Origin: Taeniopygia guttata
Lineage: Eukaryota > Chordata > Aves > Passeriformes > Estrildidae
DNA length: 64,000 bases
Assembly (NCBI RefSeq): GCF_048771995.1
Contig: NC_133064.1
Span: 33,211,001 to 33,275,000, forward strand
Direction: 5' to 3'
Positions 11,028 to 21,898 of this stretch are shown here, piece by piece. The position numbers were made by a program, and so were the translations under genes. Below the pieces are notes generated by a model that saw only the letters and a program-made list of their open reading frames with translations, was not told the origin of the DNA and did no database searches. The number at the start of each line of letters is the position of its first letter. Within the stretch, counting starts at the first letter, position 1.

Positions 11028-11319
11028 TGTCGCCCTGATTCTTGAGCTTTTCTAAAGCCTTCTGAGTTTACATTCTATTGGGAAACTTTCCCACACAGTT
11101 TCTGTAAATAACGTGTTGTTTTGCATTCCTTCATGGGGGTGGAGAGACTTGATGTACTAGTGGTTTGTCCAATGTCTTTGGAGAGGTGGCCCATTCACTC
11201 TCCAATCCACTGTCACCTTTGGAAAAGTATAAAAGTTGGAGTCAGAAAATAAACTTTCTCTTTTACCATGCAAAGTGGCAGGTGGCTCGCATTGTGCTTT
11301 CTCGTGTCCTATAGCGACA
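11028..11319 (+). mobile_element. solo LTR in gag of B, TSD CTCTAG
   Basis: Begins TGTCGCCCTG and ends TATAGCGACA (TGTCGC/GCGACA inverted ends), 292 bp. TSD CTCTAG at 11022-11027 and 11320-11325. TATA-like AGTATAAAAG near 11226 and AATAAA near 11249. On the host minus strand, gag reads LSLE before the insertion and KENKG after it in the same frame, so gag was uninterrupted here when the LTR arrived. Confidence 0.92.
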
Positions 11320-11666
11320 CTCTAGTGATAGCACCAGGGGGTCACGGGACGCTCTAATCCTGCAATCTCTCTGCCATTCAGGATGATCTCGGAGGGAGAA
11401 GAATATATCGCAATACGAGACTTCACTCCACTTACCCTTCCTCCTCAAAAATAACATTAATTGCAGCAAAGTATCATAATCTAATGTCCCTGTGGGTGGC
11501 CACTTTACATCTTCATCTAGCCTGTATAAAGCCACCACTGATTACAGTATTTAATAAAGGTCGACTTATTTTCAGTACTTCCCGTCCCTGCAACTTCTTT
11601 CCAGTGTGCTATAATACAACCTAATGGGCTAGCTTTAGGAACCTCTATACTCCGCCCAGATCCCAT

Positions 11667-12554
11667 TATCTCCTTCTTCGCGTCCTACTTTGCTCCTGTC
11701 CAAATTTTCCTCTCAAAACCTTACAGACACCCTCAATTGTTTCTCAAATGCAAATCAAAATTCTCACTCTGCCGCGATTATAATTTTTGACACAAGATGG
11801 CAGTGTCATGCCACCAATGAACTAAGATATGAACAACAAAGGAACTAACAGAAACTACAGTAAAACAATAAAAGGCAGCGATAAGACAACAATAAGGCAG
11901 AACACACCGACACGGCAGCAATTAGACACCAAAAAAGCAACAGAAACTGCAATGAAACAGCAACAAGGTTCTCCGCCGGCTTTTCTCACTATGCAAACAC
12001 AAACACACTCAAACATCACTCCCCTTACAGACACGCCTCACTCATCCACTCACTCCCTCACTTTTCACCACTCTCCCAATATCCAACTTAAACACACTAC
12101 CTTTTAGCTCTGATCACGTGATCAGGAATCCACTCGATCCACATCCTAGGATCACTCGTGGCTGTACTATCAGACAGTGAACTCCTCCACCAGCCCCCCT
12201 CCCTCCTCCTCCCTCCTCCCCGAGGCCAGTGGGGATGGAGGAATGGAGTGGGTCCTGCTGGTAGCAAACCCCCTTTCCCTGGCTGCCCGTCTCAGCCAGG
12301 AGCTTGCAAGCTTTCACCTTCCTAGGGAATGTTGCACACGGAAGGTCTTCCGCGATTTACCAACCCCCTTCGACCTTGCGTACCTACGTCTTACAATCCC
12401 CTTAAAGTTGATACGTACCATTTGACCCGTTTGCCAGTGACTCTTATCTGTAGCTGCAGTAAGCGAGCCAAGGTCAGATTCCTCCTCCGTGAAACTCCCG
12501 GTGCGTGCCTGGATTCCTCTGTTCTTAGCTCGATTCTTGCAGACAGACAGAAAC
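11667..12554 (-). other. 5' leader of provirus B
   Basis: Lies between the primer site and the gag ATG. No long minus-strand ORF; A- and C-rich tracts. The region where packaging and splice-donor signals would be expected, but I could not identify a specific site. Confidence 0.6.
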
Positions 12555-12572
12555 CTCCTGCCTGGCTCGCCA
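12555..12572 (-). promoter_or_regulatory. primer binding site, tRNA-Arg type
   Basis: The minus strand reads TGGCGAGCCAGGCAGGAG, three bases inside the 5' LTR. It is complementary to the 3' end of tRNA-Arg (ACG type) at 17 of 18 positions as I know that tRNA; the one mismatch is at position 12. Confidence 0.8.
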
Positions 12573-12575
12573 AAA

Positions 12576-13111
12576 TGATACACGATAATAACTCCACAAC
12601 AAAGGGTTGTAAAGTAGGTACATATTTTATTCAGTGCTGGACACAGGGGGGCAAAATCCTCCCAAATCCTGTGTTCCCCAGCTTCCCAAAACCCCGTATT
12701 TATTCACAAAAGTCATGCATATTCTATAGCGCTTATACATATTCAATCACTATCCCCGCCCATTCTCTGCATGGTATGGAAATTAGCTGCGACTGCGTAG
12801 TTTGTTCTTTTATTGAGTCAGTGGTCCCAAAAATGAGGCTGGGGTCTGGTGAGATGAAGCTGTTGTAGTCTTCCTCACCACTGAACTTTCGAACTTAGAT
12901 GTCTTCGCATGTGCAGTCGACTTTTTGCTTCGCATTTTCAGCAAGCTCAGCAATTTCCATCAGAGGCCCCCCTTTTTCTTGTCAGCTCAGCACAATTTTG
13001 ATAGGTAACAGATTTTCTTCAGGGGGTCCATAATGTACAGCATATGTTCATGCATCTATTGCTTAAATCATTCTAAATTACCTATTAACCCTTAAATCCC
13101 CTGTTTCAACA
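12576..13111 (-). mobile_element. 5' LTR of provirus B
   Basis: Plus reading TGATACACGA to CTGTTTCAACA, 536 bp. Same layout as the 3' LTR, with minus-strand AATAAA signals. The right boundary is set by the point where similarity to 3296-3829 stops and by the terminal CA. The right flank, TCACC, does not match the flank of the other LTR. Confidence 0.88.
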
Positions 13112-13330
13112 TCACCAGGGCTCTGGGAAGAGAACATTTCCCTTTTGGAGAAGTCTGGACTATATTCTTGAGAAGAAACAGGTGTTATAGGGGGATACAG
13201 GGTGGATGGTCCAATTTCAGGACCAGGATACTGTGGAGGTACAAGGGGATCTTGAAAAGGGTTAGTCGGACTCTTTGTCTGTCTCTGTATGCTTTTTTCC
13301 AATCCTAAAACCTGTTTTCGAGCTTGTAAA
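13112..13330 (-). pseudogene. Pro-rich gag-like fragment
   Basis: The minus frame starts near 13302 and reads EKSIQRQTKSPTNPF, then a Pro-rich part (PLVPPQYPGPEIGP, LYPPITPVSSQ). It is probably a gag linker of another minus-strand provirus into which B's LTR was placed. No zinc knuckle or homology region is left, so the assignment is weak. Confidence 0.4.
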
Positions 13331-14560
13331 AATATTGGAATAAAGAAGCTTTATGGTCACCATTTTCGACTTTTAAAGTTAATATCTGTCCACTTTGGTC
13401 CCAAAATCAAATTGAATTCATATCTTGCACAGTAAAATTTTGTAATTCCTCTGTTAATCAACAGACAAAATGCAGTAGGAGCTTATTTGGGAATGCAACA
13501 TTGGTTAAAATATTGTTAAGGTGTTTTAATGTACTCTTTTTTTGCACTGATAACTCAACTCAAGGCCCATTTTATAATCGTATCGGTGCAATATCTATCA
13601 CCAGACGCTCAGCACAGCACGAGTTCAAATTCCCCGCTTGTAGAGAGCACAGGAATCGGGGGGGTGGGGGGGTGGGGGGGGGGGGTGAGGGGTCGGGAAG
13701 ACGCGGTGCTTTTTCTCTTTTTTCTCAGTTCCCCATGGGCACGGGGGGTTACCCTGCCGCCCTGTTGGCATTAGAGTACCCGTCCCATGGTTTCCCCACC
13801 CTCTGGACGTGGGCTCCTCTCGGTAGGAGCCGCTCCGCAGAACACGGAGCTCTGATACACAAGTCCGCCCGTGTTGCAAGTTGTGTGCACAGGGTCCTAG
13901 CTTCCCCGTCCATAGCAGCTTCCACGGTCGCTCTGGTAACCCTTCCCCCTCCCAGCCAGGAGCGTTCCCGGGAAAAACACGAAACGAACGAGGGTTCTTA
14001 CCAATCCTTTTGAACCGTGTGTCGTGCATGGAAGCGTCTGGGGTCCCAGCTCCAGCCAGCTCACCTGGGGCACTCAGATGAGGTCCCGACTCACCCCCGT
14101 CACTCAAAGCCACCCAAAAGCAGCTAATAAGCAACAGGGTATTTGAACTTCCCAAAGAGCTATTGGGACCCTTAAAATAAGGGCTCCAGCTCCTGCATGG
14201 GCTTTTAGCAAACCCATGTTGGGGGCCAACCAACACGCCTATCCTTTACAGCCCCCAAATCACCAGGCTAGCCCAGATATGCGGGGGCCTTGAGGGAAGG
14301 CGGGTCAGGAGTTGGCCAAAGATTCCAAAGAGGCTTCAATTCCCATGATGTGGTTGTCCAAGCTGCTTATTCCATGAGATGAAGGGGGAAAAGAGAGAGA
14401 ACCAGGAAGGGACAGGGCCTTATCTAGGCTCAGGACAGGGAGGGCTCTTTGGCCCTCCGCCAACCCCATTGGGGCAGGAAGGAGGGGATCATACTATCAG
14501 ATCCCAGTTACAGGGGTCCCAGTGAAGGGGAAACCCATTGCCCAAGAGAAATGCAACACT
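13331..14560 (-). other. leader/LTR-like region of an unclear minus provirus
   Basis: No credible protein. 13660-13690 is G-rich (runs of up to 8 or more). At 14211-14228 the minus strand reads TGGCCCCCAACATGGGTT, about 14 of 18 matches to a tRNA-Lys1,2 primer site, which hints at a degenerate 5' LTR to its right. At 14440-14510 the sequence resembles the solo LTR 10046-10390 in reverse. Each clue is weak on its own. Confidence 0.3.
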
Positions 14561-14699
14561 TCTGTTCCAATAGTATAATACAATCTACCTTTCTCCAGAA
14601 AATAAAGTTAGATTTCAAATCAACCATCACTATGACATATACTTTCATTCATTCACACTCACTTTTATTTCTTTAATATGTCACTCATTCTCACTCACA

Positions 14700-15055
14700 A
14701 GACAACAAAGTACCTTTTACTTTCAAGTCACTTGTTAATATTCACCCATGGGTTTTTTAAAATCTCAAATATTGTTGGCCAAACCCAGGTGCTCTTGGAT
14801 CCCAAACTTCCAAGCCTCTAGTGTTTTCTACTCTCAACCCGGCAGCTTTCAAGTCCGGGTGCTCTCAAGTTCTATACTTCCCGTCTTGTGTGGTTTTGAC
14901 CCTCAACCTGACAAAATTTTAGCCCCCCCCCCCCCCCCTTTTTATCCTGTTTTCCCAGTGGATTGTGCCAGGAAAACCCTCGGCTCCCTTCCTCCAAGGG
15001 GTTCAACCCCTCCCTGGGACCCTGTCCCAGTTACCCCAGGTGGTCTCTGTTATAG
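14700..15055 (-). other. reversed copy of the D-family leader
   Basis: The reverse complement matches the leader at about 40390-40480. Here GCCAGGAAAACCCTC, CCAAGGGGTTC and CCCAGTTACCCCAGG mirror the segments around GTTTTCCTGGCAT and CCCCTTGGGG there. A C homopolymer at about 14925-14939 interrupts it. Orientation is opposite to the LTR that starts directly to its right. Confidence 0.6.
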
Positions 15056-15062
15056 ATGCATA

Positions 15063-15678
15063 TTATATGATTGTGTCTTTGCAAATATTAAAATGAATAC
15101 TATATGTGCTATGTTGGAAAGTTATGCTGTATTATTCTCTTTTAAGTAGTGTGGTAAATATAGTTTTTAGGCTATAAAATAATGCTAAAATAGAAACTAT
15201 ATGATGTAAAATACTTCTTGTAACTAGCTCAAGGAATAGATAAGCCAACCAAAAAATTCTTCTCATACAGATTCCAGCAACAAGACACCAAAATCCAGAG
15301 AAGAATTATTGCCTCCTTATCAGGACTGTTCAGACTTCTTCCAGACTTCTAAGATCCAGGAAATTGATTTACAAGACGAAAGGGGGGGGGGGGGGGAGGC
15401 AGAAATTAAGCAGAGGACAGTCTTTGTTTGAAAATAATGTTTGCATCATGTATGAGATATATGAATATGCAATAGGCTATTGCTTTTAATCCTTTGTTAG
15501 TGCAGTGTGTTTCTGTGGCACCCGGATGTCTGTAATTCTTTACTTTTTATTGTTCTTTATTGTCCTAATTCTGATTGTCCAAATTCTTATTGCTCTAATT
15601 CTTACTACTATTTTTATAACTATTTTTTAACTATTAAACTTTTAAAATTTTAAAACAAGTGATTGTCATTTTTCACAG
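15063..15678 (+). mobile_element. LTR, family D, 5' end trimmed
   Basis: Aligns with 39333-39952 from its CAAATATTA...GAATA segment through AACTAGCTCAAG, CATGTATGAGATATATGAAT and the end ACAAGTGATTGTCATTTTTCACA-type terminus (ends CACA at 15678). The first ~35 bp of the family are missing. A G run at 15384-15397 is an addition relative to the other copies. Confidence 0.75.
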
Positions 15679-16007
15679 TCTTTCTCACTCCTTTTATCTT
15701 TTGCTTTGTCTCCTCGCTGGCTGTTTTTCTCATGAAAGAATGGAAACACAGCCCTCTGAAACCCCTCACTCACTTCGCAGCTCTGGAATAACCAGCCTGC
15801 ATCTCATTCATACACATTCATGCTCTGTATTTGCCCCCCACAAGAAAACTTTACCAATCCTCTTTTTTTCTTTGGGTCTACCTGAAACCTCCAATCCACG
15901 CCAGAAGAAGCGGAGCAAGGGTGCCGAACTTGGGTGGGGTGCTCCCCCTGTGCTGTGTCCCCGGGGATGTCTGAGGCGAAATGTTAAACATGAACGAGCT
16001 CCCTAAT
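15679..16007. other. no recognisable feature
   Basis: Moderately CT-rich single-copy-looking sequence with no supported ORF, no primer site after the LTR end and no paired TSD. Confidence 0.4.
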
Positions 16008-16329
16008 TGTGAAAAGCAAGGTTCACTTTCCTGGTAAAATTTAAAACGTTTAATAAAAAAACTTTAAGAGAAAGAACTAAAGCAAAGGGTTAAAAACAGC
16101 CGGGGGGGGGTGGGGGGGGTGGGGGGGGTGGGTTGCACCACACTGTTATCTTCCGAGATACCCCTTAAATACCTTTCCCCTTACATCAGCCTGTTGCATA
16201 TTCATGCATAGTAAACTTTCCCCCCAAACTAGTTTGCATGTTCCAAGAACTGTTTAGCATTTCTTCTGTAAGATTGATCCCTGGGCCTTTGTGGCTAGCT
16301 CTGGATCCCCGGCCCCTCTCAATCTCACA
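16008..16329 (-). mobile_element. probable LTR, minus
   Basis: Plus reading TGTGAAAAGC to AATCTCACA, with a minus-strand AATAAA-type signal near 16050 (GTTTAATAAAA context) resembling the starts of the LTRs at 22569 and 23620 (TTTAAAATTT before a TTAAAC motif). Contains a (G8T)n tract at 16102-16132. No matching TSD. Confidence 0.4.
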
Positions 16330-17167
16330 AGGACAAAAGTAAAAGACAAGAGGTGCTCTTTCCTCTTGGAACCAGAGTCCCAGTTTATTCTGGATAGGAC
16401 CCTCCTGGGAAAGAAGGCGGTGTCTCAGAGGGGCAAGAGCAGGAATGCCTGATGGGGGGAGATTTTAAACCTGGGGAAATGGGGGGGGGGGGGGAAGCAA
16501 AGGAAACGGGGCCACAGCCAATGGGATACAAGTGATGGGAGGAGCGAGGGGAGGAAGTAACCATGGCTAAGACCACCACCACAAGGCTCGGGGGGGCGGG
16601 GGGGGGGGGAGAGAGAGGGAGAGATATGGAACAAACCACCTGGTGCTGAAACATAGTGAAAATTTAGCAGGGTAGAAATCCATTTGGATTTAGGTGAAAT
16701 ATGCCACTTTGAGCTTGCTAGCATAAGTAAAATATGCTGTTTAGTCTGGTAACTCTGCAGCACTAGTAAAACTGCCCCAGCTGAGGAGAAAGAATGCAAA
16801 TTTCCAAGCTGAAAAGAGAGGCTCCATGAAATTTGAAACAGACAGGGCAAGGTGACCCAGGAGTTCTTTCTGTACTTTCTGATAAAACACTGGCTACAAG
16901 TGTAACTAGCTGTAAGTGTAAAAAGGGATCAGGAGTTCTCAGGGGCAGACATGTCCTTTGAAGGGGAACATTCCCCACATGCGTCCCAGCACTGTAATAA
17001 ACATACTGTCCCTACAAATCTTTATAGGAATTGTGGGGTTTTGATTTTTCATCCGTGCTTCAGTGCAACACAATAATCTTCTTCTTGGGTCCATGTCGTG
17101 GTTTAGGGCAAATTTGGGAGAAAACCTCTTGAAGGAGCCCCCAAAAAGCAAACCCCCCCCCCCCCCC
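16330..17167. other. LTR pieces, no coding sequence
   Basis: A minus LTR-like piece near 16340-16640 (CCCAGTTTATTCTGG gives AATAAA on the minus strand). A plus-strand piece ends after AATAAA at about 16998. A 60-bp start of a TGTCGTGGTTTAGGGC-type LTR (17094) runs into a C homopolymer (17154-17168). Boundaries are uncertain. Confidence 0.4.
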
Positions 17168-17560
17168 CGTTGCAGAATTTTTGAGAGAAAGAGGGCATGA
17201 ATTGTGAAAGTTGAGCTACTCCAGGCTAGGCCTCAGATTGAGGCCTGGTGTGGCCTTCAAAGCCTCTGACGCAGTTAGAAATTCAGGGTTGTGGCGCAGG
17301 TAGAAAATAGTCTTAAGGTATTGTGGGGACCACGGGGTGTGAGCTAGTATAGGTTTTATGGTGTACAGTGTAGGCCGTTTTAAGGAAAAGGTAAACAATG
17401 TTAGCCTACCAATCAGAGTGTCTTTGTTTCTGTAAACTATGTAGAAGCTTATATAAACTACCGCCTGATTTTGAATAAACGGAGAACGTTGCATTAATCA
17501 TATTGATTGGATGTGCGTTTGTCTTGTCCAGTTTCCCGTTTTCCTGAGGTTCCCTGGCTT
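17168..17560 (+). mobile_element. LTR, family E, copy 1
   Basis: Matches 51471-51884 and 63709-64000: start TTGCAGAATTTTTGAGAG, GGTAAACAATGTTAGC, ACTATGTAGAAG, TATA-like CTTATATAAACT, AATAAACGGAGAACGTT and TTGTCTTGTCCAG. Plus orientation from TATA and AATAAA. The first base pair is lost against a C run on the left. Confidence 0.8.
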
Positions 17561-18885
17561 TACCCCCCCCCCCAGGTTTGGGAAGAATTTCCTCGGAGAG
17601 AAGTGGAAAAGAACCTGTTTATTTAACAAGCAAAACACTCCCCAGCACCAAAAAAAGAACAACACCCGATGACAAAAACTCTTTTACCACTCTGAAGAGA
17701 TGACAAATCCAGAAAGTCTCTCCTGGGAGTGGTCGCCCGGGTCTGGGCACTGGAGATTGGTCTCTGGCACTGGGGCTGGCTGCTGCAGATCACAAAATGC
17801 AGGGTCTCAGCGTTTCCCAGGTCCCAGTTAGGAGCAGGTTGGAATGGTATTCAGGAAAGGGAAAGAAAAAAAACTAGTCCAGGGAAAAATTTGGACTGCT
17901 TAGCTAAACTAACTAATAAGAAAAAGCAAAGGCAAAAGCAAAAGCAGGAGCAAGAGCAAGCAAGCAGGCCAGCAAGCAAGCAAGCAAACAAGCACTAGCA
18001 CTAGCCTCTCCTAGACAACAGACCATGGGGGGAGGTGAGCCGGCTGATAACAAGACAAAACAAACCTTCACTTTCAGAGTCAGTCCTGAAAGCATAGAAC
18101 ATAATATGAAGCATGAGCAGAACACACGATTGGGGATACAAGCACCATAACGTCACCCTAGGACAGTCCACCTTTGTAGAGCATGCGTTTTCCTTGGTTG
18201 TGGTTTTAGTCCTTTTTTATCACCTCTGGTTTTTGGGCCTTGGTTCACACTGTCTTCAGACAGTGAGTGCTGATAGCATATCTGTAGCAGGTGTCCGCAT
18301 CCTATGTTCATTGGATGTTATCCCATCCAAGCAGGCATTTTAACACAAGCATACATATTCAGCTATTTCACTAAGCTTAATTAACAGCAGAAATAAAAAC
18401 TATATCTTTATAACAAAGTTACTTTAACATCACACATATAAAATTAATTGTAATATTTGCAAAAATTCAATATTATAATATGGATCTATAACATGTTTCA
18501 ATTCTTTCTGGAGTACTATGTTATCATAAGACTTGCTTTTCCAGGCCCAGGATAGTGTTCCAGGCAGAGACATTGGACACAGGATGTTTCCAGCCATCTA
18601 GTGGTTGCTTCCACCATCATGAACATGGGGGAGCATTATATAGTCAATCTGCCAGGCCTCCCCATTCTTATATTTCAGCTGATAAGAAACATGGGTGCTA
18701 ATGTCTTTACAAACAACTCAATGGGTGAGAGTCTTTAGGAGAAATGAGTGTTTATGTCTTTGAAATGGATCTTAATGTCTCTACCAACCTCAAGCTGCAC
18801 AAGTTTCTTACAGAATACAGACAGTTTGACTCCTGAACTTTGGGGTAACAGACAAATGGGTCCACACAGCCTATTGCAGAGCCCA
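17561..18885. other. LTR-like start and unassigned sequence
   Basis: 17570-17900 contains a minus-strand AATAAA context (CTGTTTATTTAAC at 17618) and looks like a worn minus LTR. 17928-17998 is a simple repeat. 18000-18885 has no ORF or element I recognise and is AT-rich around 18350-18500. Confidence 0.35.
17928..17998. repeat. simple repeat, (GCAAAA)n to (GCAA)n
   Basis: Runs of GCAAAAGCAAAAGCA followed by GCAAGCAAGCAAGCAAACAA units. A microsatellite that changes unit from 6 to 4 bases. Confidence 0.85.
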
Positions 18886-20710
18886 TGTCGTGGTTTGACA
18901 CGGAAAAAGAATTTTTCCGGAAGGAAGAGGTCAATTTGGACATTGACCAATTGAAGGTAGATACGCCTCTGAGAACACAGAGGGGTTAAAAGCAGAATTC
19001 CCAGGAGAACTCGCTCTCTTGGGTTCCGGTCAGCGGTCAGTGCAGGACTCTCCCCTGACCGGCCACGAGCTGGGTGGGGGAGGGGAGAAGCCATGTGGCC
19101 TTCGGAGGTAGGCCCAAGGGTGGAGGGACTGGAACCGGGCTGGCCCCCTGCAGATGGAAGGGCGGAGTAAAATCTGGGATGTCTCCATTCCCCCCAGAGT
19201 GTCTGTCTCCCAAGAGAGAAAAAGAGACGGCGGTGGTTTTGTCAGCAGTTCACCGCGGGGAAGGAGAAGAGCGGGGGAGCCGCAAGGTGCCCAGCCGGGC
19301 TGTGGGAGCTGGAGCCTGGGCAGCAAGCCATCTCTGGGAGTCGGGACTTTTAACCCTTCCTGAGAAATGAAAGCTTTGTGAAATTTTTCTCCTCCTTGGT
19401 TTGAAAAGAGAGGAAGAGAGACAACCTGGGACCTGGGATGTTGGAAGGAGAAATTCTAGGTGGGAGGAGATGATAGAGTGGCTTTTTGGCTGGACTTTTT
19501 CTTGGTAGCCACAGATTGAACTGATCTTCTCCTCCAAGAGAGACTGTATTTTAGGAGGATGCTGGTGAGCCAAAGAGACCTGCTTCAGCTGGGAAAAGAC
19601 AGAAGTGGAGCGAACAGAGAAAAGTTAACAAGCTTTGTGGTGGTGCCCCCTGTCTTCGCAGAGGAAGAAGAGAAGATCTCTGTTCTTGGACCTTGGGCCC
19701 CAGGGGAAAATGGGGGGGACTGTTGGTCCCAAAAATGAAAAACTGAACTGTTGTTTTTTTCCCATCTTGGCAGGGCATCCTTGAAAGGAAAAAATCCTAA
19801 AAGCAGTCTGTCCATCCATGCATTGGTGGTGAGAGCACTGTGCATGGAAAGGAGAGGGTCACCACTGGCAAACTTTTTTCTCCGGGCGGTGCCATGTGGT
19901 GACATGGAAGCACAGGATGAAGCAGCTGTGTGTTGGTGAGAGAGTCGCGGGAGACAAGCCTCATGCTGTCATGATCAACAAGTCTCAGTTTATTGGAGTC
20001 GATTACAGTTTCTTTATACAAGCACTAATTAGTTCATACATATTGCAAAAGCGAAGCTCAGGATTGGTTACCTTTCTATTAACACATATATCTCTTTGCG
20101 ATAAGCCTTGCAGTTACTGTTTCTTTATACTTGATTACTTTTCTGCATACTAAGCAATATTTCATTTTTAACGAGACACTTGTATGCTCAAGGTTGTTAG
20201 GAGATATCTGTTTCTCAAGGTTGTTAGGAGACATCTGTTTCTCAAGGGCATAGTTTTCATGCTACAAGTCACGTATTCTCACACTCTCATCAACTTAACT
20301 CTTTTGTGTCCCTTGCTGCGCAGCTATTCTTCAGCTAAACTCTCGACAGCTGTGTTTCTTGGGGGGTGTGTGGCACAAGAAAGACTCTTCTCTCCTTGCA
20401 GATGGACTGGGTGTTGATTATCTGGAGGGTGGAAACCTGATTGGGGTCCAGATTGTGTCTCACTGTGGTTTGTTGGAGTTGGGTGGTGGGAGGAGGAATG
20501 CTTTGGAAGGTTTTCATTTTGAATTGTGTGTGTTTCTTTTTTTCCCTCTCTTTTATAGTAGCATAGTGGTAGTAGTTTAATAAAGTTTTTTTTCTTGTTA
20601 TTAAGCTTGGGCCTGCTTTGCTCTGTTCTCGATCATATTTCACAGCATTCAGTTGAGAGATTGCATTTTCATGGTAGGCACTGGCATCGTGCCAGTGTCA
20701 AACCATGACA
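18886..20710 (+). mobile_element. LTR, family X, copy 1, TSD GCCCA
   Basis: Begins TGTCGTGGTTTGACAC and ends GTGTCAAACCATGACA, so the outer 16 bp are inverted repeats with one mismatch. TSD GCCCA at 18881-18885 and 20711-20715. AATAAA near 20580 on the plus strand with about 130 bp of R/U5 after it. The minus-strand solo LTR 19931-20348 is nested inside. Compared with copy 2 it retains about 400 bp in the middle. No coding sequence; the short ORFs are chance. Confidence 0.85.
19931..20348 (-). mobile_element. solo LTR nested in LTR X, TSD GCTGTG
   Basis: Plus reading TGTTGGTGAGAGAG to AACTCTCGACA, 418 bp, with TSD GCTGTG at 19925-19930 and 20349-20354. The minus-strand AATAAA lies within CAGTTTATTGGAG near 19987. 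Contains an imperfect tandem of about 27 bp (GTTGTTAGGAGAYATCTGT, 20191 and 20218). The 6-bp TSD suggests class II. Confidence 0.9.
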
Positions 20711-20808
20711 GCCCAGAGAGCCTGAACTTCTGGTGGACCCACAGAACCCAGACAGCTTGAACTTCTGAACTTTGGGGGAAAATGACGATACATGTTCAAG
20801 GGGGAATA

Positions 20809-21050
20809 TGTGGTAGGCAGCTCAGGAAGGCTGTACCTTCCTACTACGTCAGCCAATAGGGAAAGGAAGAGGGCAACATGCGGCCGGGAATTTAGGGTAA
20901 AAGAAGGCTGCACCCTCCAAAACCTTGAGAGATAAAACCCTGTGGGCATGTGCTACAGTGGACTCTCCCTTTATCTGAATAAAGTTGCAGGACTCCTCTG
21001 TCTCCTTTATGGGCAATGGCTTTTCATAGCATGATTTTCTGCACACAGCC
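20809..21050 (+). mobile_element. LTR, family N, copy 1
   Basis: TGTGGTAGGCAGCTCAGGAAG start; GTCAGCCAATAGGGAAAG; GGATAAAA-like TAAAAGAAGG; AATAAAGTTGCAGGACTCC near 20978. Matches the split copy at 24664-25540. The right end is not clear because the two copies diverge after CTCTGTCTCCTTT. Confidence 0.65.
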
Positions 21051-21292
21051 ATTGTCCTCCATACCAGTGAGGCTTTAACTGCTTGGGCTGCTTAATTGCA
21101 GCACGTTTCACGTTCATGGATGTCTTGGTTGAAGACAATTTAAAGGAGAACACTCTGGAATTAGTTGCTTCCCTTTTGATGCCCAAAACTAGGCAAAAAA
21201 ACCCACAAACCTCTATAGTCAGATGGCTATAAAGCAAGTATTTGTTTATTCAGCACTGGGAGTGATGGGGATTGCTCTGTCACAATCTCACT
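21051..21292. other. unassigned LTR-like 3' end
   Basis: About 240 bp between two LTRs, with a TTTGTTTATTCAGCAC context near 21241 that gives AATAAA on the minus strand. No ORF supported. Confidence 0.3.
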
Positions 21293-21898
21293 TGTGAAAA
21301 ACACCATTCACTTTTGTTAAAATTGTAAAAGTTTAATAGTAATGAAAATAGCAGTAAAAATAGTAATAAAAATTAGGACAATAAGAGACAACAAGAAGCA
21401 AAGAATTACGGACGTCTGGGTGCCTTGCACTGCCACAAAGCACACCTTGCTAACAAAAGATTACTCCTTAAAAACAATAGCCTATTGTATATTCCTGTAT
21501 CTTATATATGGTTCAAACATTCCTTTCACACTAGGGTGTTTCTGCTTAATTTCAGCTCCCCCCCCCCCCCATCTTGTAAATCAATTTTCTTGGTTCCTCG
21601 AAGTCTGAGCTTTCCCAATAAGGAGGCAATAATTCTTTCTCTTGGTGTCTGTTGCTGTTATCTCTATCCAGAGACGATAATGTGAAGAATTTCTTGATTA
21701 TCTTTTCCATTCCCTGAGCTCGTTACCAAAAGTATCTTACATCACATCGTTTCTATTTTAATATTATGCTGTAGCCTAAAAACTATATTTACCACCCTAC
21801 CTAAAAGAGATTATTACAGCATAACTTTCCAGCATAACACATATAGTATTCATTTTAACATTTGTGAAGAGCCAATCATATCATATGCATTTTTCACA
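21293..21898 (-). mobile_element. solo LTR, family D, TSD TCACT
   Basis: The reverse complement matches 39333-39952 and 15063-15678. Plus reading TGTGAAAAACACC to GCATTTTTCACA, so the ends are inverted repeats. TSD TCACT at 21288-21292 and 21899-21903. 606 bp. The five-base duplication fixes the boundaries of the family. Confidence 0.9.

Larger units (their letters stand above)
9453..11666 (-). pseudogene. gag: gag of provirus B, broken by two solo LTRs
   Basis: The start is the ATG at 11666, reading MGSGRSIEVPKASP; the Gly-2 fits N-myristoylation. The matrix part (KWPPTGTLDYDTL, RRKGKWSEVSYCDIFF, HPEWQRDC) follows after a frameshift near 11525-11545. Then an Arg/Ser-rich linker, capsid (VKAPFSSIDLESRQKVAKNY, NPDWSYMQLLLESL), capsid C-terminus (ERLRDAMRRYTTVNPRE) and nucleocapsid. 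The single zinc knuckle reads CAFCRGFGQWKNEC, with Gln where His is needed. It ends in TAG at 9453-9455. Solo LTRs at 10046-10390 and 11028-11319 interrupt it. Confidence 0.8.
3296..13111 (-). mobile_element. provirus B, minus strand, LTR to LTR
   Basis: Two homologous LTRs (3296-3829 and 12576-13111) flank, on the minus strand, a primer site, leader, gag, pro, RT, RNase H, integrase and env in that order. About 9.8 kb, including two later solo LTR insertions in gag. Gag ends in TAG with protease in the same frame, as in gammaretroviruses. Flanks do not match (GTTGC on the left, TCACC on the right), so no TSD is visible. Frameshifts, stops and changed zinc ligands make it defective. This is the most complete gene set in the window. 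Confidence 0.85.

Noticed and set aside
14211..14228. Degenerate tRNA-Lys primer site on the minus strand
   Set aside because: Only about 14 of 18 matches, and the LTR end next to it lacks CA; not called as a separate feature.
18735..19905. Several 70-119 codon ORFs within LTR X, repeated at 49804-50715
   Set aside because: Both copies lie inside a non-coding LTR; frames on both strands are open by chance and differ between the copies by indels.
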